Positions 34,925-44,043 of a stretch of 64,000 nt of DNA are shown one piece after another (the stretch's first letter is position 1; the number at the start of each line of letters is the position of its first letter). The position numbers and the translations under genes were made by a program. Below the pieces are notes generated by a model. The model had not been told where the DNA came from. It saw only the letters and a program-made list of their open reading frames with translations, and ran no database searches. The DNA is taken from positions 138,210 through 202,209 of the forward strand of contig NZ_RHUM01000010.1 of the NCBI RefSeq assembly GCF_003937915.1, given 5' to 3'. This DNA is from Erwinia sp. 198 (lineage in GTDB: Bacteria > Pseudomonadota > Gammaproteobacteria > Enterobacterales > Enterobacteriaceae).

Positions 34925-36430
34925 ATGAAGCTACGTAGGAAGCGTGTTAAGCCGATTGGCTTAAAAGACGTAACGATCATTGATGATGCCAGGTTACGCA
35001 AAGCCATTACCGCAGCGTCGCTCGGTAACGCTATGGAGTGGTTTGACTTTGGGGTATACGGCTTTGTTGCCTATGCGCTGGGCCAGGTATTCTTCCCGGG
35101 CGCCGACCCTGGGGTGCAGATGATTGCCGCGCTGGCGACCTTCTCCGTTCCTTTCCTGATCCGCCCGCTTGGCGGCCTGTTCTTTGGCGCGCTGGGCGAT
35201 AAGTATGGTCGTCAGAAAATCCTTTCCATTACCATTGTCATTATGTCGGTCAGTACTTTCTGTATCGGCCTGATACCTTCTCATGCCTCTATCGGCATCT
35301 GGGCGCCCATCCTGCTGCTGCTGTGTAAAATGGCACAGGGCTTCTCGGTAGGCGGCGAATATACCGGCGCCTCTATCTTTGTGGCCGAATACTCGCCTGA
35401 CCGCAAGCGCGGTTTTATGGGTAGCTGGCTGGACTTCGGTTCTATTGTCGGCTTCGTCACCGGCGCAGGCCTGGTGGTGCTGATTTCTACCGTGGTCGGC
35501 GAAGCGAATTTCCTTGACTGGGGCTGGCGTATTCCGTTCTTCGTGGCGCTGCCGCTGGGCCTGATCGGCATTTATCTGCGTAACGCGCTGGAAGAAACGC
35601 CTGCTTTCCAGCAGCACGTTGAAAAGCTGGAACAGGGCGATCGCGAAGGTCTGGCCGACGGCCCGAAAGTGTCGTTTAAGGATATCGCCACCAAACACTG
35701 GAAAAGCCTGCTGGCCTGTATCGGTCTGGTGCTGTCCACCAACGTGACCTACTACATGCTGCTGACCTACATGCCCAGCTATCTGTCGCATAACCTTCAC
35801 TACTCCGAAGATCACGGCGTAATGATTATTATCGCGATTATGATTGGTATGCTGTTCGTGCAGCCGGTAATGGGCCTGATGAGCGATAAGTTCGGCCGTC
35901 GCCCGTTTGTGATTATCGGCAGTATTGCGCTGCTGCTGCTGGCGGTCCCGTGCTTTATGCTGATTAACAGTAACGTGATGGGCCTGATTTTCGCCGGTCT
36001 GCTGCTGCTGGCGGTGATCCTGAACTGCTTTACGGGCGTAATGGCTTCGTCGCTGCCGGCGATGTTTCCTACCCATATTCGCTACAGCGCGCTGGCCAGC
36101 GCCTTCAATATTTCTATTCTGATAGCGGGCCTGACGCCAACGCTGGCGGCGTGGCTGGTGGAGTACACCGCCAACCTCTATATGCCAGCCTACTATCTGA
36201 TGGTGGTAGCGGTTGTGGGTCTGATTACCGGTATCATGATGAAAGAAACGGCCAATATGCCGCTGCGTGGCGCAACGCCTGCCGCCTCTGATATTGACGA
36301 GGCAAGAGAGCTGTTGCAGGAGCATCACGACAATATCGAGAGCAAGATCGAAGATATTACCGAGCAGATCGCCGAGCTGGAAGAGAAGCGTAAGCATCTG
36401 ATTAACCAGCACCCCCGCATTAACGAATAA
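34925..36430 (+). CDS. proP: Proline/glycine betaine:proton symporter ProP
   Basis: The protein has 501 residues from the ATG at 34925 (E. coli ProP 500), with MKLRRKRVKPIGLKDVTIIDD aligning to the E. coli start. It is a twelve-helix MFS osmosensory transporter, containing AASLGNAMEWFDFGVYGF, GDKYGRQK and PDRKRGFMGSWLDFG. The C-terminal tail (~468-501) keeps the heptad pattern of the ProP coiled coil (IESKIEDITEQIAELEEKRK), which tunes osmotic activation. It takes up proline, betaine and ectoine at high osmolality. Confidence 0.95.
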   Translation: MKLRRKRVKPIGLKDVTIIDDARLRKAITAASLGNAMEWFDFGVYGFVAYALGQVFFPGADPGVQMIAALATFSVPFLIRPLGGLFFGALGDKYGRQKILSITIVIMSVSTFCIGLIPSHASIGIWAPILLLLCKMAQGFSVGGEYTGASIFVAEYSPDRKRGFMGSWLDFGSIVGFVTGAGLVVLISTVVGEANFLDWGWRIPFFVALPLGLIGIYLRNALEETPAFQQHVEKLEQGDREGLADGPKVSFKDIATKHWKSLLACIGLVLSTNVTYYMLLTYMPSYLSHNLHYSEDHGVMIIIAIMIGMLFVQPVMGLMSDKFGRRPFVIIGSIALLLLAVPCFMLINSNVMGLIFAGLLLLAVILNCFTGVMASSLPAMFPTHIRYSALASAFNISILIAGLTPTLAAWLVEYTANLYMPAYYLMVVAVVGLITGIMMKETANMPLRGATPAASDIDEARELLQEHHDNIESKIEDITEQIAELEEKRKHLINQHPRINE

Positions 36431-36462
36431 GCCTACAGATTTGCGTTAGCAAGTCAGCCTGA

Positions 36463-36487
36463 AAGCCCGCAGCCGCGGGCTTTTTCT
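36463..36487 (+). terminator. proP terminator
   Basis: AGCCCGC-AGCC-GCGGGCT followed by TTTTTC, 33 bp after the proP stop. Confidence 0.8.
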
Positions 36488-36494
36488 TTCACCT

Positions 36495-37607
36495 TCAGCT
36501 TTTTCCGCCGTTTGTCCAGTAGGTGCCGGTTTCCGGTAGTGGCAAAAATTCCTCGTTCATTTCACGCAGCGTGTCGGCCGGTTCCAGATCGTGGAACAGC
36601 TGCGGATGCAGCGTTTTAGCAATAATCTCGACAGCCAGCAGATGCCACGGGCTCAGATAAAAATTGTGCCACACCGCTAAGGTTCGGCCCTGGCGAATGG
36701 CCGCCAGCTGAGCGATAACCCGCTCGCTCGCCAGCGCCTGCGAAAAACTCTGCTTTGCCGTGGCCGGTGCTACCTGCGGGCCAAGCTGTAGCCGATGCGG
36801 CTGCTGCGCATCGCCCATGCCGGTTGCCAGAAAGAAATCGGGCTGGGCAGCCAGCACCGCTTCCGCGCTTAGCTGACCAAATACGCTGCTAAACTGACCG
36901 GCCGCAATATTGTCGCCGCCCGCATACGCCAGCAGATCGGCCAGATTACCGTGTCCCACCGTGGTACAGCACTCTTCCCGTCGCCCTATATGCAGTTGCA
37001 GCATCACGCGCGGCCTGGCTGGATCCGCCTGACGCAGCCGGTCATTAATCAGCGCCATATGCCGTTGATAGAACGCGATAAAGCGCTGCGCTTTCTGCTG
37101 CTCATTCAGCGCTTCACCCAGAATTTTCAGGCTCGGTACGGTATTTTTCAGCGGATCTACTCGCGTATCGACGTAGATAACCGGGATGTCCGCCGCGGCC
37201 AGCTGCATCAGCGTGCTGTCCTGCGCCGCAGGCTTTTTGGCGTAAAGCGGCAGGATCACCAGATCGGGCCGCAGCGCGATGATTTTTTCCACGCTAAGCT
37301 GACCCGGATTAGCACCGCCAATCAACGGAATTTTTTTCATGGCGGGGAAAGCGGCGTTGTAACGTACCCAGGTCTGCCGATCGTAATGCGGCAGATCGCC
37401 AGGCCAGCCCGCCACGCGCCGCAGTGGGTTGCCCTGTTCCACCAGCGCCAGCGTATAGAGCAGCCGTCCTTCGCCCAGTATGATGCGCTGCGGATTGTCC
37501 GGCACCGTGACCTTGCGCTGCAAAATATCGGTAAGCATTTTCGCCTGTGGCGCGCTGCAGGCTAACAGCAGCAGCAGGATCGGCCATTTTTTCATGAGTT
37601 TTTCCAT
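36495..37607 (-). CDS. Periplasmic Fe-siderophore-binding protein (FecB/FhuD fold)
   Basis: The protein has about 370 residues. A classic signal peptide begins at the internal ATG at 37595 (MKKWPILLLLLACSAPQAK), so the true start is 37595 or 37607. It has a class III binding-protein pattern: VTVPDNPQRIILGEG, LSVEKIIALRPDLVILP, IPVIYVDTRVDP and a long helix before the second lobe. It overlaps or abuts the TonB receptor gene upstream and so shares its Fur-controlled promoter. No permease or ATPase follows; proP is convergent. The GREECCTTVGHGN segment with adjacent Cys is unusual. Confidence 0.85.
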   Translation of the reverse strand: MEKLMKKWPILLLLLACSAPQAKMLTDILQRKVTVPDNPQRIILGEGRLLYTLALVEQGNPLRRVAGWPGDLPHYDRQTWVRYNAAFPAMKKIPLIGGANPGQLSVEKIIALRPDLVILPLYAKKPAAQDSTLMQLAAADIPVIYVDTRVDPLKNTVPSLKILGEALNEQQKAQRFIAFYQRHMALINDRLRQADPARPRVMLQLHIGRREECCTTVGHGNLADLLAYAGGDNIAAGQFSSVFGQLSAEAVLAAQPDFFLATGMGDAQQPHRLQLGPQVAPATAKQSFSQALASERVIAQLAAIRQGRTLAVWHNFYLSPWHLLAVEIIAKTLHPQLFHDLEPADTLREMNEEFLPLPETGTYWTNGGKS

Positions 37608-37612
37608 GACGA

Positions 37613-39745
37613 TCAAAAATCAACGGACGCGGAAACCACGATTTCACGCGGCGCGCCTTCGCTAACGCGCAGGTTGCCGCCGCTGGATCCGTAATATGCT
37701 TTATCAAACAGGTTGTTGACGTTGATCTTCAGCTGAGTATGTTTGCCCACCAGCTTGCTGTCCCAGGCGGCGAAAGCGTCCGCCACCGTATAGTCCGGCA
37801 TCGTGAAGCTGTTTTCCGGATCGCCCGCGCGGGAACCGACGTAGCGCCCGCCACCGCCGACTCGAACCTCACCCTCCAGCCAGGAGAAACGCAGGGCGTG
37901 CGTCAGGTAGAGGCTGCCGCTGTTGGCTGGCGCGTTGACCAGCCGATTGCCCTCGTTAGCCGGATTAACGTCATCCTCAATGATTTCCGTTTTATCGTGG
38001 CTATAGGTGGCTATCAGGTTCCAGTCCGGCGCCAGCTCGCCGTTGATCTCCACTTCCGCGCCGGTAGAGCGCGCCTCAGGAATGTTGCGCGTACTGCCGT
38101 TGATCAATACCGACATATCCTTCTCGTCAATGCGATACAGCGCCAGCGTGGCGGACATGGCGGGCAGCATTTGCCACTTTGCGCCCACTTCATAAGTCGT
38201 GCCTTTTTCCGTCGAGGCGACGTTGCCGTCGTCATCGGTTTGTGTTGAAGGGGTAAAAGATTTGCTGTAGCTGCCGTAGAGTGAAAGATCGGGCCGCGCC
38301 TTATACACCAGCCCTGCCTGCGGCAGAAAAGCATCGCCGCGATCGTTGAGCGTGCTCTGCGGATCGGCCCAGCCGCTGCTGGCGGTTTGGGTATAGCGCT
38401 GATAGCGGGCGCCCGCTACCGCTATCCATTTATCGGTCAGATGGATACTGTCTTTGGCAAACAGCGAACGGCTGTAAAGGTTGGTGCGCAGATTGCTCTG
38501 CGCGTCGGCAACCGTGCTGGCGTTGATCGGCGGCTCTTCGCCATAGATCGGATCGTACATGTTGAAGGTTTTTGACACCTTGCCGCGATAGGACCAGGCC
38601 TTATAGGTTTCATTCTGCTCGTAGTCAATGCCCAGCATAATATCGTGCTGCATGCCCCAAATCTGCGGGCTGCCGCCTATGTCCCAGGCAAGATAAGTCG
38701 TCTGGTGATTGAAGCCGCGGTTCGCGTCCGCACGGCGAGAGACAATGCCCGTGGCGGCGTTAACCGCCGTGGCACGCACTTCGTTACTGTCGTAGCGACG
38801 CTGCATCCAGGCGTAGTTGAGATGGGTTTCCCAGGTTTCATCCAGGCTGTAGGCGTAGCTGATATTCAGGCGCTTGTTTTTCCCCCAGGCGTGGTTGGCA
38901 CTGTCGTCCAGACGCTGGTTATAGGGAATATTTACCGGTTTTTTATTGATAAACGCGGTGCCGCGATCGACAGGAATATCAAACTTATATTCGGTATAGC
39001 TGATGTTGAAAGCGGCTTTTTCGCCATACCAGCTCAGCGATGGCGACAGCAGGGTATGTTCATTAGCGCCAAAATTACGCCAGTAATCCTCGCGCTGGCG
39101 CTCGGCAATCAGGCGAAAGGCAAAGCCGTCGCCCAGCGGCCCGGTGATGTCCACGCTGCCCGCGCCGCCGCCGATGCTGGTGGTTTCGCCGGCAAGATGC
39201 GTGTGCCATTCATACTGCGGTTTTTTGCTGACCAGATTAATAATACCGCCGGGATTCTGAATGCCGTACAGCAGCGAGGCCGAGCCTTTCAGCACTTCCA
39301 CATGATCGATAGTACTGTCCATCGACAGCCCCTGATTGCTGCGCACGCCGTCGATAAAAATCGATCCGTCGGAGTTGCTGCCGAAGCCGCGCTTGACGAA
39401 GCCGTCTTCAATAGCGCCCAGCGTGTTGCCCTGGCTGATGCCGCTGACGAACTTCATGGCGTCGTTCACGCTTTTCACCTGGTAATCTTTTATCACCTGC
39501 GGCGTAACCACGCTGACGGACTGCGGTGTTTCATTGCGCGGCAGCGGCATTTTGCTGGCCGCGCTCGCAGTATCCTGGCTGTAGCTGCCCGGTTCGCCGG
39601 TGCCATCGGCGGTCACGGTCAGCGTCGGCTCTTTTACGCTGCCGGCTGCCAGCGCGGCCGTGCTGAACAGCAAGGTGGGTAACAGAAGAGGCATTTTACC
39701 GGTAAAATGAACGACGGCAAAAGAGAGAGCAAAAGGTGTTTTCAT
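37613..39745 (-). CDS. TonB-dependent siderophore receptor (FhuA/FoxA/FcuA type)
   Basis: This outer-membrane receptor of ~710 residues has a signal peptide ending near LFSTAALAAG. The plug domain has ETPQSVSVVTPQVIKDYQ, FVKRGFG, IFIDGVRSNQG and VEVLKGSASLLYGIQNPGGIINLVSKKP. The 22-strand barrel ends in SVDF with the terminal Phe. The TonB box is probably within PTLTVTADG. The pattern is that of hydroxamate-type siderophore receptors; the ligand is unknown. A Fur box lies 37 bp upstream, and the binding-protein gene follows with overlap. The start is placed at ATG 39745; a TTG one codon earlier is less likely. Confidence 0.9.
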   Translation of the reverse strand: MKTPFALSFAVVHFTGKMPLLLPTLLFSTAALAAGSVKEPTLTVTADGTGEPGSYSQDTASAASKMPLPRNETPQSVSVVTPQVIKDYQVKSVNDAMKFVSGISQGNTLGAIEDGFVKRGFGSNSDGSIFIDGVRSNQGLSMDSTIDHVEVLKGSASLLYGIQNPGGIINLVSKKPQYEWHTHLAGETTSIGGGAGSVDITGPLGDGFAFRLIAERQREDYWRNFGANEHTLLSPSLSWYGEKAAFNISYTEYKFDIPVDRGTAFINKKPVNIPYNQRLDDSANHAWGKNKRLNISYAYSLDETWETHLNYAWMQRRYDSNEVRATAVNAATGIVSRRADANRGFNHQTTYLAWDIGGSPQIWGMQHDIMLGIDYEQNETYKAWSYRGKVSKTFNMYDPIYGEEPPINASTVADAQSNLRTNLYSRSLFAKDSIHLTDKWIAVAGARYQRYTQTASSGWADPQSTLNDRGDAFLPQAGLVYKARPDLSLYGSYSKSFTPSTQTDDDGNVASTEKGTTYEVGAKWQMLPAMSATLALYRIDEKDMSVLINGSTRNIPEARSTGAEVEINGELAPDWNLIATYSHDKTEIIEDDVNPANEGNRLVNAPANSGSLYLTHALRFSWLEGEVRVGGGGRYVGSRAGDPENSFTMPDYTVADAFAAWDSKLVGKHTQLKINVNNLFDKAYYGSSGGNLRVSEGAPREIVVSASVDF

Positions 39746-39781
39746 CAACAGGCGCGCAGGTAGAGTTATAATTGGCGCGGA

Positions 39782-39796
39782 TGATAATAATTTTCA
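39782..39796. promoter_or_regulatory. Fur box upstream of the TonB receptor
   Basis: TGATAAT-A-ATTTTCA matches the 7-1-7 Fur consensus TGATAAT-N-ATTATCA at 13 of 14 positions. Confidence 0.8.
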
Positions 39797-39832
39797 TTCC
39801 TGTTAGCAATTTCAAAACGCCGTTTTCCGCAA

Positions 39833-39856
39833 CAAAAAAGGGCCCGCAGGCCCTTT
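39833..39856 (-). terminator. Autotransporter terminator
   Basis: On the minus strand AAAGGGCC-TGCG-GGCCCTTT is followed by a run of T, 19 bp after the autotransporter stop. Confidence 0.8.
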
Positions 39857-39874
39857 CAGCAACCGCTGAAGCGG

Positions 39875-42800
39875 TCAGAACCGGTAACGTATCCCCATGT
39901 TGCCGGTATAGCCTTCCGTACCCGGCCCAAAGCTGTGGGCATATTTTACCTGAGCATACACGCTGAAGTGCGGATTCAGCTGGCTGCTGACGCCGGCACC
40001 CGCCTGCCAGTAGCCACGCCGTACGTCCGGCCGCATCGTTTCGTTATTCATATCAACGCCCGGCGTATGGCCCAGAAACTGCACCACGTCTGCCTGTAAA
40101 TAAGGCTTCAGCACGGGACTATCGTAATAGAACCGCAGACCTTCACGCAGCCGGGCGGCCATCAGGTTCTGATCTTTCAGCTTAACGCCGCTGGAATAGG
40201 TCTGGCTGATGTTCATGTACTGGCCCATCGCCTGTAGCTGGGGTTCCAGCCTGAACCGGCCGCCTAAAGACAGCGGGATGCCGGTTTCCACCGAGGCGAC
40301 GACGCCGTAGCTGTCCATTTTGGCGCGGGTCAGGCTGGAGAACTCGTTGCTGTAGCGCGTGAGCTGCACAACGTTATCCAGGTAAGCGCCGCTGTCGTTC
40401 CATGCCGTCAGATAGCCGCCGATGCCGTAAGCATGAGTGGTCACTTTACCCACGTCAACGGAGAGTTCCGACCTCAGGCTACGCGCGGTGTCTTTGTTGT
40501 TACTGCGCTGATGGCCAAGCGTCATCATCGGGCCAGCCGTCAGATGCCAGCCGTCGGCAAACTGACGCGTGACGACATCGCCGCCCAGCTGGACGAAAGT
40601 GGTATTTACGTTGAAAGCAAAGCGTCCGGCTGCATACCTGTCATGACGGCCCGAGACTCGCGCCCAAGCCGTGCCGCCCTGGTAAGCGCCGAGGCGTTCG
40701 TGCCAGGTACCGATAGTGTCAAATCCGTAGGTCGAATTCAGATACGGCGCGATAAGGTAACCGGCGGTTTCTGGCCTGTATGCTTTAACCCCCGGCTCTG
40801 GCGTCACTCCTTCACTGGCCGCGTCGTTAGCTCCCGGCGTGGCGGGAATATCGTTCTCCGGCGTAGCGGGCGCGTCATTATCCGGCGTGATGGGCACAGG
40901 CACCTCGTCGCTATCGGCAGCGTCATCAGGTGGGGTGACGGGCGTCAGCGACGATTGCAGATACCAGTCCCTGTCGCCGATTTTGTTCAGGAAATACTCA
41001 TAATTCCCGGCGACTACAGTGTTTTTCTGATTAAAAGTCGCGGCGGTGGCATCGCCTTGCACGCTCACCAGCAGAATACCGCTGTGGGTCAGCTCGCCCG
41101 TGCCGCCTCGGTTGCTGACGCTAACATCATAATTGCCCGCAGCATTGCCGTTTACCAGCAGCCTGTCGCTGAGTGATTCGTCGCCGCCCAGCCGGGTATT
41201 AAACGCAAACGAACCCGAACCGGACAGGTCGCCTTTTACGGCGAGCGTGCTGAAGCCTGAAGCCTTATTGAAGATCACCGAGCCGCTGTCCATCGTCAGC
41301 GTGTTCAGATTAGAATCGGCCGTCACCAGCCAGCTGCTGGCGCTGTTGAGGATCAGCTGATTGACGTTTTGCGTCGCCCCGCTGAGCGTCGAGCCGTCGT
41401 TCAGCGTCAGGTTAACCGGGCTGTCGTCGCTGACGATAACATCACCCAGCAGCTGCGAGGCGCCGTTCGCCGTCACGTTAACCGTCGAAAGAAAAACCTC
41501 GCCTTCATCATTAACGTCTGCGCCAGCGCTGAGTGCCGTGCCGTTGCCGCCATAGACAAGGCTGCCGTTGCTGAGCGTCAGATCCAGCGCGGAACCTTTA
41601 GCCAGCACGCCGCTTCCCGCTTCGCTACGCAGCGCTGTGTTATTCAGCGTGACTGCGCTGCTCAGGGTATCGGAGTAGGTATTCGCGTACAGTCCGGCCG
41701 CCTGCGGCCCTTTTGATTCCGTGGCCGTTCCCGTATTGGTGATGGTGCTGTCAGTCATCTCAATATTGCCGAGGGTAGTGATTAAACCAAACGCGTTGTC
41801 CCCGGAGGCGGTAACGGCGACGTTAGCAGCGGTAACGGATGCCGCACTTCCGGCATAGATGCCCCCGCTGTTTTCGCCGGTGGCGACAATCTCGCCGCCT
41901 GTAAGATTAACCACGCTGCTGCTGGTGGCGGCAATACCATATGCGCCTTTACCACTGGTGGTAATGGCTGGATCGACCAGCGTTGCGGTGCTGTTGGTCA
42001 TGGCCCGGATGCCATAAGCGCTGTCGCCAGAAGTGTTTATCTGCGTATCGTGCAACGTTAATTTGCCGGAGCCGGTAAGAAAGATGCCAGATGAAAGCTC
42101 GCCAGCCGTGGTAACAGCGCTATTAGTCAGCGTCAATACGCCAGCGGCAGAGGCAACTGCGCCATACGCCTGGGCGTTACTCGTCGTTATGTTGCTGTTG
42201 TTAAGGTCTATTATGGCTCCCCCGGCAGCCCTCACGCCGTAGCTCTCTTCGCCAGAGGTATTAACCGTTATCCCGTCGCCCGTGACGTTCCCCGCGGAAG
42301 AATAGTTTACCGTGGCAAAAAGACCGTAGCTCCCACTACCTGAAGTAAGTAGCGTCGCGTCAGTCAGATTAACTTTGCCGCCCGCCAAAATCCCATGGGA
42401 ACTGCCGCCGTGAGTGAGGATATTCACGCCGGTGGCCTCCAGTATAGTGCTGCTTAGCGGCATATAAATACCGTGGGAGTTGACCTTAGAGGTTTGAAAC
42501 GTGCCACCGTTAATGGTAGCGCTATCGCCCTGCCCGCTTATTTCAAGCGCGTTATGCGCTTGATAGTTATCATTCACTGTCGTCGTGATATCAACGTTAT
42601 TTAACGTTGCATGACCGCCCAATGTACGGATGCCGACATAGGCCGCATTGATAGCGCTGTCGTTTAAGATCAAAGTGCTGTTTGTACTGTTACCGATCTC
42701 AATAGCCGGATGGTATTCAGAAGCGGTATCGATAGTTATATTGGTGCCGGTAACATGGCCTCTGAGCGCAAAAATAGCCTGAATGGCCTGGTCACCGGTC

Positions 42801-43372
42801 AGCGTGAAATGGGTATTATTTAATGTGACGTTGCCATATACACCTTCATGTGCAAAAACTTTAATACCGATAACAGGACTATTGATAGTCAGTCCTTCAG
42901 CTTTCAGAACCCCGCCCGATACTTCGATAGCGCCGTCAATGGTGTTAGTCGTAAGCGTAGAATTAATAATGGTAACATCACTGTTTTTAGCCTGGATCCC
43001 GCGGCTTTGGCTGCCCAGTGTAGCGATCGTGCTGTCGGTGATAGTCAGCGTGCCTGAATGAGCATAGACCGCCGGAGAGTTTCCTTCGCTGGTTGATAAC
43101 GTCACGCCATTCAGATTCAGGCTGCCCTGTTCGGTTACCCACGCCCCTGACGTCGCGTTGTGCGAAGTAGTAAAAGTCAGGCCGCTGTCCGTAGTAAGCT
43201 GACTACCCGCACCCGACACCAGCAGGGGAACATCGCCCTTTTCAACAGAGGAGTAATCGGAAGTGGCCTGTAGCGTGGAGCCATCGGTGACGACCCACGG
43301 CGAAGCCGCCGCAGCGTAAAGCGGTAAAGACAGTACAATACCGGGGATAAAAGGCCTTAATATCATAGCCAT
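39875..43372 (-). CDS. Type V autotransporter with beta-helix passenger
   Basis: This 1165-residue secreted adhesin-like protein has a signal peptide (MAMILRPFIPGIVLSLPLYAAA). The Ser/Thr/Gly/Asn-rich beta-helical passenger (~25-810) includes about seven 25-residue repeats at ~365-545 of type ITTSG-x2-(S/A)YGI-xA-x5-V-x-LT. A low-complexity P/D/E linker (~814-860) leads to a C-terminal 12-strand barrel (~865-1165) ending in GIRYRF with terminal Phe. AAAGGA lies 6 bp before the ATG. Function is likely surface adhesion or biofilm; there is no serine-protease motif. A terminator follows at 39833-39856. Confidence 0.93.
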   Translation of the reverse strand: MAMILRPFIPGIVLSLPLYAAAASPWVVTDGSTLQATSDYSSVEKGDVPLLVSGAGSQLTTDSGLTFTTSHNATSGAWVTEQGSLNLNGVTLSTSEGNSPAVYAHSGTLTITDSTIATLGSQSRGIQAKNSDVTIINSTLTTNTIDGAIEVSGGVLKAEGLTINSPVIGIKVFAHEGVYGNVTLNNTHFTLTGDQAIQAIFALRGHVTGTNITIDTASEYHPAIEIGNSTNSTLILNDSAINAAYVGIRTLGGHATLNNVDITTTVNDNYQAHNALEISGQGDSATINGGTFQTSKVNSHGIYMPLSSTILEATGVNILTHGGSSHGILAGGKVNLTDATLLTSGSGSYGLFATVNYSSAGNVTGDGITVNTSGEESYGVRAAGGAIIDLNNSNITTSNAQAYGAVASAAGVLTLTNSAVTTAGELSSGIFLTGSGKLTLHDTQINTSGDSAYGIRAMTNSTATLVDPAITTSGKGAYGIAATSSSVVNLTGGEIVATGENSGGIYAGSAASVTAANVAVTASGDNAFGLITTLGNIEMTDSTITNTGTATESKGPQAAGLYANTYSDTLSSAVTLNNTALRSEAGSGVLAKGSALDLTLSNGSLVYGGNGTALSAGADVNDEGEVFLSTVNVTANGASQLLGDVIVSDDSPVNLTLNDGSTLSGATQNVNQLILNSASSWLVTADSNLNTLTMDSGSVIFNKASGFSTLAVKGDLSGSGSFAFNTRLGGDESLSDRLLVNGNAAGNYDVSVSNRGGTGELTHSGILLVSVQGDATAATFNQKNTVVAGNYEYFLNKIGDRDWYLQSSLTPVTPPDDAADSDEVPVPITPDNDAPATPENDIPATPGANDAASEGVTPEPGVKAYRPETAGYLIAPYLNSTYGFDTIGTWHERLGAYQGGTAWARVSGRHDRYAAGRFAFNVNTTFVQLGGDVVTRQFADGWHLTAGPMMTLGHQRSNNKDTARSLRSELSVDVGKVTTHAYGIGGYLTAWNDSGAYLDNVVQLTRYSNEFSSLTRAKMDSYGVVASVETGIPLSLGGRFRLEPQLQAMGQYMNISQTYSSGVKLKDQNLMAARLREGLRFYYDSPVLKPYLQADVVQFLGHTPGVDMNNETMRPDVRRGYWQAGAGVSSQLNPHFSVYAQVKYAHSFGPGTEGYTGNMGIRYRF

Positions 43373-44043
43373 AATGCTTCCTTTCGTTAATATCCATAAT
43401 AACTATAAATACATCTACCGTATCTTCAGGTGAGGAAGGGTGCGGTCTGCAGAGAGGGCTTATATAAAAAGACTGACGGTAAAAATGGAAATATAGCAAT
43501 GCTTCCTGCGCCATAATGCCAGCAGATCCGGTCATCCATAGGGTTATATTAGTTGATCATATTGACAGCAAGAAGGATTTTTTTAAAAATTCTTTATATA
43601 ATCAGAAGTGTTACTCAATACCGTAACAGGAAACAATGAAAATCAATCTAAGAAGATAACCTTATTATAGAGTAAAAATTCCAGCAAGCGTCTTAATGAC
43701 AAAATTAATACGGACGCGTGAGCGGTAACGTTATTTTATTTATGTTACCGCAGGCCAGCCCTATTTAAGGTAGACCTTTCCCGAAACAATTACATTACCT
43801 GATAACAGATTATCGTTATTTAAAAGAAGGCAACAGGGAAGTAAAAAGGGGAATAGCCAGCCCCGCCGTTTTAAACTTTACCATGCTTTTTCCAGACGGC
43901 GGGCGTCATATTCAGTCGGATAAAGAGACTGCCAGCCGCACGCCGCTATCCCTCTGCCCAACGATGTCCATCAATCAGGCCACGCTGCTTATGGCAACAG
44001 TCAGCCACCCGACCTGAGTAACAGAGAATGGCCGGGAGGTCAT
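43373..44043. other. Intergenic region between the autotransporter and yhiN
   Basis: This 671-bp, AT-rich gap has no gene I can support. It holds an inverted repeat GCGGTAAC-N14-GTTACCGC at 43722-43751. The autotransporter promoter should lie within the first ~200 bp, but no clear hexamer pair was found. Confidence 0.5.

Noticed and set aside
34994..36412. 472-codon minus-strand ORF over proP
   Set aside because: Rich in Gln, His and Arg, typical of an antisense shadow; proP on the plus strand is unambiguous.
38645..39682. 345-codon plus-strand ORF over the TonB receptor
   Set aside because: Shadow of the receptor gene; no ribosome binding site or motifs.
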